Shown one piece after another: positions 59,580 to 64,000 of a stretch of 64,000 bases of DNA. How positions within the stretch are numbered: position 1 is the first letter of the stretch; every line of letters starts with the position of its first letter. Source of the DNA: Acidaminococcus intestini DSM 21505 (GTDB lineage: Bacteria; Bacillota; Negativicutes; Acidaminococcales; Acidaminococcaceae); NCBI RefSeq assembly GCF_000425045.1, contig NZ_AULA01000010.1:1-64000 (forward strand), given 5' to 3'. Under the pieces are notes generated by a model. The model saw nothing but the letters and a program-made list of their open reading frames with translations. It was not told the origin of the DNA and did not search any database. The translations under genes were made by a program, and so were the position numbers.

Positions 59580-60295
59580 TCCGCAGCCTCCAGATCAATG
59601 ATGATAAAGGAAATATTATCGTCACCGCCGGCCGTCATGGCCCCATTCATAAGGCCATCAGCCAGCCGGTCAAGATTCCGGTCTCCCATGATCCGTTCAA
59701 TCTCGGCTTCGGAAATCATATTGGTGAGTCCATCGGAACACAGGAGCAGCTTCTGGGCACTGCCCAAGAGGATTTCAAAGGTATCGACAGCCACAGTTGG
59801 CTCCACCCCCACAGCACGGGTAATGACGTGCTTCTGGGAAGAGGTCCGTGCCTCCTCAGCCGTAATTTTCTTATGGCGCAGGAGTTCTGCCACATAGCTG
59901 TGGTCGCTCGTGACCTGCCGGAGCAGTCCCTCTCCATAAAGATAGATTCGGCTGTCTCCTACATGGGCCACATAGGCCGTTTCCCGGTTCGGCAGGTAAA
60001 GGGCCGTCAAGGTAGTCCCCATACCGGAAAGTGCTTTTTTTTCACTGGCAAGGTCGAAAATCTTTTTATTGATCCGAATGATTGCCGTTTCCAGGGAGGA
60101 AAGAATGTTTGTACGGTCCACCTGGGAAAGATCGAGGCTTTCCAAAAGATGGACGGCCTCATAACTTGCTACTTCCCCGGCATCGGCCCCACCCATGCCA
60201 TCGGCAATGGCAAAAAGGTCTGGTTCCCGGACAAGGACACTGTCCTCATTGTTATGACGCACAAGACCGCGATTGGTCCGGCTGACTGCAATCAT
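59564..60295 (-). CDS. prpC: PP2C-family serine/threonine phosphatase
   Basis: A 243-residue PP2C phosphatase: RTNRGLVRHNNEDSVLV, FAIADGMGGADAGEVAS (metal Asp), VAHVGDSRIYLY, LLLCSDGLTNMI and TAGGDDNISFIII. It reverses the PASTA kinase. Its stop lies 16 nt inside the kinase start. Confidence 0.95.
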   Translation of the reverse strand: MIAVSRTNRGLVRHNNEDSVLVREPDLFAIADGMGGADAGEVASYEAVHLLESLDLSQVDRTNILSSLETAIIRINKKIFDLASEKKALSGMGTTLTALYLPNRETAYVAHVGDSRIYLYGEGLLRQVTSDHSYVAELLRHKKITAEEARTSSQKHVITRAVGVEPTVAVDTFEILLGSAQKLLLCSDGLTNMISEAEIERIMGDRNLDRLADGLMNGAMTAGGDDNISFIIIDLEAAEWKKE

Positions 60296-61350
60296 GCTTG
60301 TTCCTCCTTCAACTGGCTGGCCCGGAGCTGTCCACAGGCGGCATTGATATCCTTGCCCATTTCCTTCCGGACCGTCACATTGATATGACGCTTCTTGAGG
60401 TACTGGAAAAAGCGGTCCACATCCCGGTCTTCTGGGCGTCTAAAGCCTTTTTCCGGGACGGGATTGGCCGGAATGAGATTGACAACGCATTCCTTGCCCG
60501 AAAGGGCCTCAGCAAGAGCCCGGGCGTCTTCCTCACGATCATTGATACCCGCAAGGAGGATATATTCATACATGACCTGCCGGCCATTCATCTTTTCATA
60601 ACGGCTGGCTGCGTCAATCACCTCAGGAAAAGGATACTTCCCGTTGATAGGCATAAGGCGGTCCCTCAAAGCGCCAGTTGCCGCATGGAGGGAAACCGCA
60701 AGATTGATGGTCCGTCCCTGCCGCGTCATTTCTTCAATGCCGGGAACAATACCGCAGGTCGAAATCGTCATATTGCGGTAGCTGATGCATTGTCCCTTGT
60801 CATGATGCATCAAGTCAAGAGCAGCCAACACATTGTCAAGGTTCAGCATGGGCTCTCCGCTCCCCATGATGACGATACGGCTGACACGTTCTCCCTTGGG
60901 GAGGAGAACATGATCGAAATAGTAAAGCTGGGCGAGGATTTCTCCAGCCGTAAGATTACGCATGAAACCATGAAGACCGCTGGCGCAGAAGGTACAGTTC
61001 ATGGCGCAGCCCACTTGACTGGAAAGACACGCGCTGTAACCATAGTCATGATGCATAAGGACCGTCTCGACCGACGCCCCGTCAGAAAGACCAAGAAGGA
61101 CCTTGTGAGTGAGCCTGTCCGCAGAATCATACGTGCGAAGAACTTTCACCGCGCCGGAAAGGATGCTATAGGTTCCTTCAAGAAGGGACCGATTCTCCTT
61201 GGAAAGGTTTGTCATTTCTTCAAAGGTCGTCGCCCCTTTTTCATAGATCCAACGGAAAACTTGCTCCGCCCGAAACTTCTTGAGTCCTAAAGCAAGGAAT
61301 TCATCCTGCATCTGCTCAAGGGTAAGGCCCAAGATTTCTTTTTTTGTCAT
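60292..61350 (-). CDS. rlmN: 23S rRNA (adenine2503-C2)-methyltransferase RlmN
   Basis: A 352-residue radical-SAM methyltransferase. The CX3CX2C cluster motif reads GCAMNCTFCASG; GSGEPMLN and AVSLHAAT follow; the catalytic Cys near the end is in NAACGQLRAS. Start at MTKKEILG with GGTGG upstream. Confidence 0.96.
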   Translation of the reverse strand: MTKKEILGLTLEQMQDEFLALGLKKFRAEQVFRWIYEKGATTFEEMTNLSKENRSLLEGTYSILSGAVKVLRTYDSADRLTHKVLLGLSDGASVETVLMHHDYGYSACLSSQVGCAMNCTFCASGLHGFMRNLTAGEILAQLYYFDHVLLPKGERVSRIVIMGSGEPMLNLDNVLAALDLMHHDKGQCISYRNMTISTCGIVPGIEEMTRQGRTINLAVSLHAATGALRDRLMPINGKYPFPEVIDAASRYEKMNGRQVMYEYILLAGINDREEDARALAEALSGKECVVNLIPANPVPEKGFRRPEDRDVDRFFQYLKKRHINVTVRKEMGKDINAACGQLRASQLKEEQA

Positions 61351-61351
61351 T

Positions 61352-62689
61352 TCATTCCACCTTCTCAAACAGGGCCAGATAGAACCCATCAATACCATCC
61401 CGCCAGGGAAGGATCTGGAGTTCTTCCACCCGCTCTCCCGTCACAGGATGGAGGAAGGCCTTGCTGCGAAATTCAGGATGGCTTTCCAGAAAGGCCGTGC
61501 GGACACGGCTGTTCTCATCCCGTTCCAAGGTACAGGTACTGTATAGGAGCCTGCCGCCGGGCTTCACACAAGCCGCGGCCTGGGCAAGGATCTTTTTCTG
61601 GAGGGGTGGGAACTGACTGAGGGTCCGTTCCTTTTTGGTCCAGCGCGCTTCTGCCCGACGGTTAAGGACACCGAGCCCCGAACAAGGCGCATCGACAAGA
61701 ACCGCGTCAGCCCGATTTTCAAAACCAGGAAGGGGCTTTGTTCCATCATGAAGCAGGGCACGGATATTCGTGATCCCAAGACGAGTCGCATTTTCTTCAA
61801 TAAGGGTAAGACGATGGTCATGGATATCCATGGCAATGATTTTCCCCTTGTTTTCCATCTTTTGCGCCAGATGGGTTGTCTTGCCGCCTGGGGCAGCACA
61901 AAAATCAAGGACCAAGTCCCCCGGTTTAGGGGCAAGCACATCTGCATCCAGCATGGAACTTTCATCTTGGATGTAAAGGAAGCGTCCCCATTCCTTCATG
62001 AGGGTTTCAAGGCTGGGTAAATGCCGGCAAACAATCCCGTCAGGTGACCATTTGGAAGGTTCCACCTCACAGCCATCAGCCTGGAGCCGCTCCAAGAGGG
62101 TCTTTCTGGATATGAAAAGGGTATTGACGCGCAGGCAAAGGGACGGAACTGCATTATCATAAGCACACATAGCCTCCGCTTCGGGAAGTCCAAAGCGGAA
62201 CTTCCAGCGTCGCACGAGCCACTCAGGATGATAATAAGTAAGGGCCAGACGCAGTGTCGCGTCCTCTTCTTTCTGCGGGAACTGCCATGTAGCCTTGGTC
62301 CGTGACAGTTGGCGCAGGACCCCATTCACGAGCTTGACACTGTTTTCATTCACATAATAACGGGCCAGGTTGGCACACTCATTGACAGCGGCCGAATCTG
62401 GGATACGTTCGAGATAAAGGATCTGATAAGCCCCCATACGGAGGATGGTGCGCAGACGAGGTGCCATCTTCCGAAAGGGACGGTTGATGACCCTGCACAG
62501 GTACCAATCAAGGGTCCCCGTTGTCTTCACGGTTCCGTAGACAAGTTCCGTACACAGTTTACGGTCGAGCGAAGACAACCCATTTCCCCTCAGGGCCTTA
62601 TTCAGGGCAAGATTTGCATAGGCACCGCGTTCATAGATCTCATCGAGGACAAGCAGGGCCAGTTCCCTTGGATTTTGGGCATCATGCAT
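61352..62689 (-). CDS. rsmB: 16S rRNA (cytosine967-C5)-methyltransferase RsmB
   Basis: A 445-residue Sun/RsmB. The N-terminal NusB-like RNA-binding domain (ALLVLDEIYERGAYANLAL; LRMGAYQILYLERIPDSAAV) is followed by the methyltransferase core (DFCAAPGGKTTHLA; DAPCSGLGVL; YSTCTLERDEN). Two catalytic Cys are present. It overlaps the DUF116 gene end by 8 nt. Confidence 0.95.
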   Translation of the reverse strand: MHDAQNPRELALLVLDEIYERGAYANLALNKALRGNGLSSLDRKLCTELVYGTVKTTGTLDWYLCRVINRPFRKMAPRLRTILRMGAYQILYLERIPDSAAVNECANLARYYVNENSVKLVNGVLRQLSRTKATWQFPQKEEDATLRLALTYYHPEWLVRRWKFRFGLPEAEAMCAYDNAVPSLCLRVNTLFISRKTLLERLQADGCEVEPSKWSPDGIVCRHLPSLETLMKEWGRFLYIQDESSMLDADVLAPKPGDLVLDFCAAPGGKTTHLAQKMENKGKIIAMDIHDHRLTLIEENATRLGITNIRALLHDGTKPLPGFENRADAVLVDAPCSGLGVLNRRAEARWTKKERTLSQFPPLQKKILAQAAACVKPGGRLLYSTCTLERDENSRVRTAFLESHPEFRSKAFLHPVTGERVEELQILPWRDGIDGFYLALFEKVE

Positions 62690-63461
62690 GGTCATTATCC
62701 TTTCCACTGATAAAGGTCTTGATTTCTTCTTCGATGGCATCAATATCTACACTGGTGTTGAAACAGGGCCCATTGGGACGCCGGTTCAAGACGCCAATGA
62801 CGGGCATGGGAAAGACATCTTGAATACCGCTTGTAAGGTCGCGCTCACAGGCCACGGCTAGGATAGCCTTCGGACGCACCTTCTTTACGGCCTGCCGGGC
62901 AAGGGTTCCGCCGGTTACGATATAGACATGAACGCCATATTTCTGGGATAGATGAAGCAGGTCCCCAACGCCGCAGCGACCGCATTGATGACAGTTATGG
63001 ATGTCCCGTGTAACCTTGTAGGGACAGGTATCCAGCTGCAGGCAGTGAGGCGTGAGAATCATGAGACGGTCCGCAGGCACTTTGATGTGCTGGCGCCGGA
63101 CCAAATGGTTGCTCACTTCGATAAAAGACTGCTCTATCCGCATCTTTGAAATGTGCATCATCTCCCCAAGGAAGATGGCAATGGGGTAAATCAGGTTGAT
63201 GACATTCCACGCCCAGAAATAAAAGAACCGGATCGTAGGGAATCCCAGAATGGCCAGGACAATCCCACCAATCCCCACAAAAAGGCTGAGGGCAAGAAAA
63301 AGAACTGCAAGACCCACAACAAGGGGCAAGGCGGGATGTAATGCGGCAAGACCGGGAACCATGATGTGCCACAGGCCATACGCTGCTCCGCCCATAAGAA
63401 GGGCGGCAAGGGAAATAAGCACAATAAAAAGCCGTTTCTTAGGTCTACTCACGATTATCAT
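62682..63461 (-). CDS. DUF116 membrane protein
   Basis: A 259-residue protein. Two to three membrane helices (11-34, 40-65, 70-95), then DUF116: PHCLQLDTCPYKVTRDIHNC, then CGRCGVGDLLHLSQKYG, with several conserved Cys, GGTLARQAVKKVRPKAILAV and VACERDL. It lies between fmt and rsmB in firmicutes; function unknown. The start could also be a GTG three codons downstream, with better ribosome-binding site spacing. Confidence 0.85.
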   Translation of the reverse strand: MIIVSRPKKRLFIVLISLAALLMGGAAYGLWHIMVPGLAALHPALPLVVGLAVLFLALSLFVGIGGIVLAILGFPTIRFFYFWAWNVINLIYPIAIFLGEMMHISKMRIEQSFIEVSNHLVRRQHIKVPADRLMILTPHCLQLDTCPYKVTRDIHNCHQCGRCGVGDLLHLSQKYGVHVYIVTGGTLARQAVKKVRPKAILAVACERDLTSGIQDVFPMPVIGVLNRRPNGPCFNTSVDIDAIEEEIKTFISGKDNDHA

Positions 63462-63464
63462 TCC

Positions 63465-64000
63465 TTACGAAAGGATCTCTCCAACTGCAATCTGCTGACC
63501 ATTTACAAATGACTGGGCCGCCATTGCCCGTTTGCCTTCAGGCTGACATTCAAGGACAGCAAGGACGCCCGTGCCGCAGGCAATGTGAAAGCCCTTGCTG
63601 TCTGCCTCGAGGATCTGTCCTGGTTGAGCTTGCTCAGCCGATCCGGGAAGAACATGGCTCTTCCAAACCTTCAGTCGTTTGCCGTCCGGCAGAATCGTAT
63701 ACGTGCCCGGCCAGGGGTTAAAGGCACGAATCTGATTGTGAAGGGTATCTGCAGAAAGCGTCCAGTCAAGATGTTCCATATCCCGCGTGATCAGCGATGC
63801 GTACGTTGCTTTGGTCTCTTCTTGGGGTTCTGCGGTCACGGTCCCTGCTGATAGGTCATCAATGGTCTGAAGAAGCAGGGCAGCGCCCTTTTCCTTTAAT
63901 TCATCATGAAGTTCACCCTGCGTCATTTCCGGCCCAATGGGCACGGAAACTTTTTCCAGCATGGCGCCTGTATCCATTCCGGTATCCATCTGCATAATGG
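63465..64000 (-). CDS. fmt: Methionyl-tRNA formyltransferase, C-terminal part
   Basis: About 176 residues from the C-terminal half: MDTGMDTGAMLEKVSVPI and ATYASLITRDMEHLDWTLSA, then the tRNA-binding domain (AFNPWPGTYTILPDGKRLKV; LECQPEGKRAMAAQSFVNGQ). The start lies outside the window. It formylates initiator Met-tRNA. Confidence 0.95.
   Translation of the reverse strand, partial: IMQMDTGMDTGAMLEKVSVPIGPEMTQGELHDELKEKGAALLLQTIDDLSAGTVTAEPQEETKATYASLITRDMEHLDWTLSADTLHNQIRAFNPWPGTYTILPDGKRLKVWKSHVLPGSAEQAQPGQILEADSKGFHIACGTGVLAVLECQPEGKRAMAAQSFVNGQQIAVGEILS

Overview
The window is a stretch of chromosome from a diderm firmicute (Negativicutes; the partial 16S and gene set look like Acidaminococcus or a close relative, an inference I cannot check by search). 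Typical firmicute genes are present: ribonuclease Y, a PASTA kinase with its phosphatase, recX, and an FMN-riboswitch rib operon. An AsmA-like protein fits a cell with an outer membrane.

Left chromosomal arm (1-7487): the 5' end of a 16S rRNA gene on the minus strand with two good upstream promoters; hcp; a udp-deoB nucleoside salvage unit ending in a small exported protein; a divergent ECF-transporter S component; an HD-domain protein.

Prophage (about 7488-46778, 39.3 kb): a complete-looking contractile-tailed (PBSX/XkdK-like) temperate phage integrated in the terminator hairpin just downstream of rny. A 21-bp identical core lies at both ends, with imperfect homology over 47 bp. From right to left: integrase, a membrane-anchored DnaQ-like exonuclease with a SAP domain, ImmA/ImmR-type repressor pair, Cro, antirepressor, replication and recombination genes (SMC-like ATPase, Sak4-like, DUF669, DEAH helicase, primase-helicase, nuclease), a sigma-like late regulator, a terminator-rich early/late boundary, HNH and terminase, HK97-type head genes, contractile tail and baseplate, tail fibres, lysis genes, a DNA methyltransferase-like gene, and a separate peptide/HTH cassette under a palindrome-controlled promoter.

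The most striking system is at 10.7-15.4 kb. A second tyrosine recombinase, distinct from the integrase, sits next to a tail-fibre gene followed by an array of alternative C-terminal cassettes. Each cassette starts at the same 10-bp core, read in the same frame, and ends in W(R/K)RTA-stop. One cassette is inverted. A second fibre gene next to it has its own inverted alternative C-terminus, converging on it tail to tail. This looks like a phage shufflon that switches receptor-binding tips. Other notable signals are a canonical A-AAA-AAC frameshift site in the tail chaperone gene and an rny gene with no NTG start codon ahead of its membrane anchor.

Right chromosomal arm (46795-64000, all minus strand): rny; recA-recX with a LexA-like operator; ribD-ribE-ribBA-ribH-hslO behind an FMN riboswitch; then fmt-DUF116-rsmB-rlmN-PP2C-PASTA kinase-rsgA-rpe-AsmA-like, mostly overlapping start-to-stop and probably one operon.
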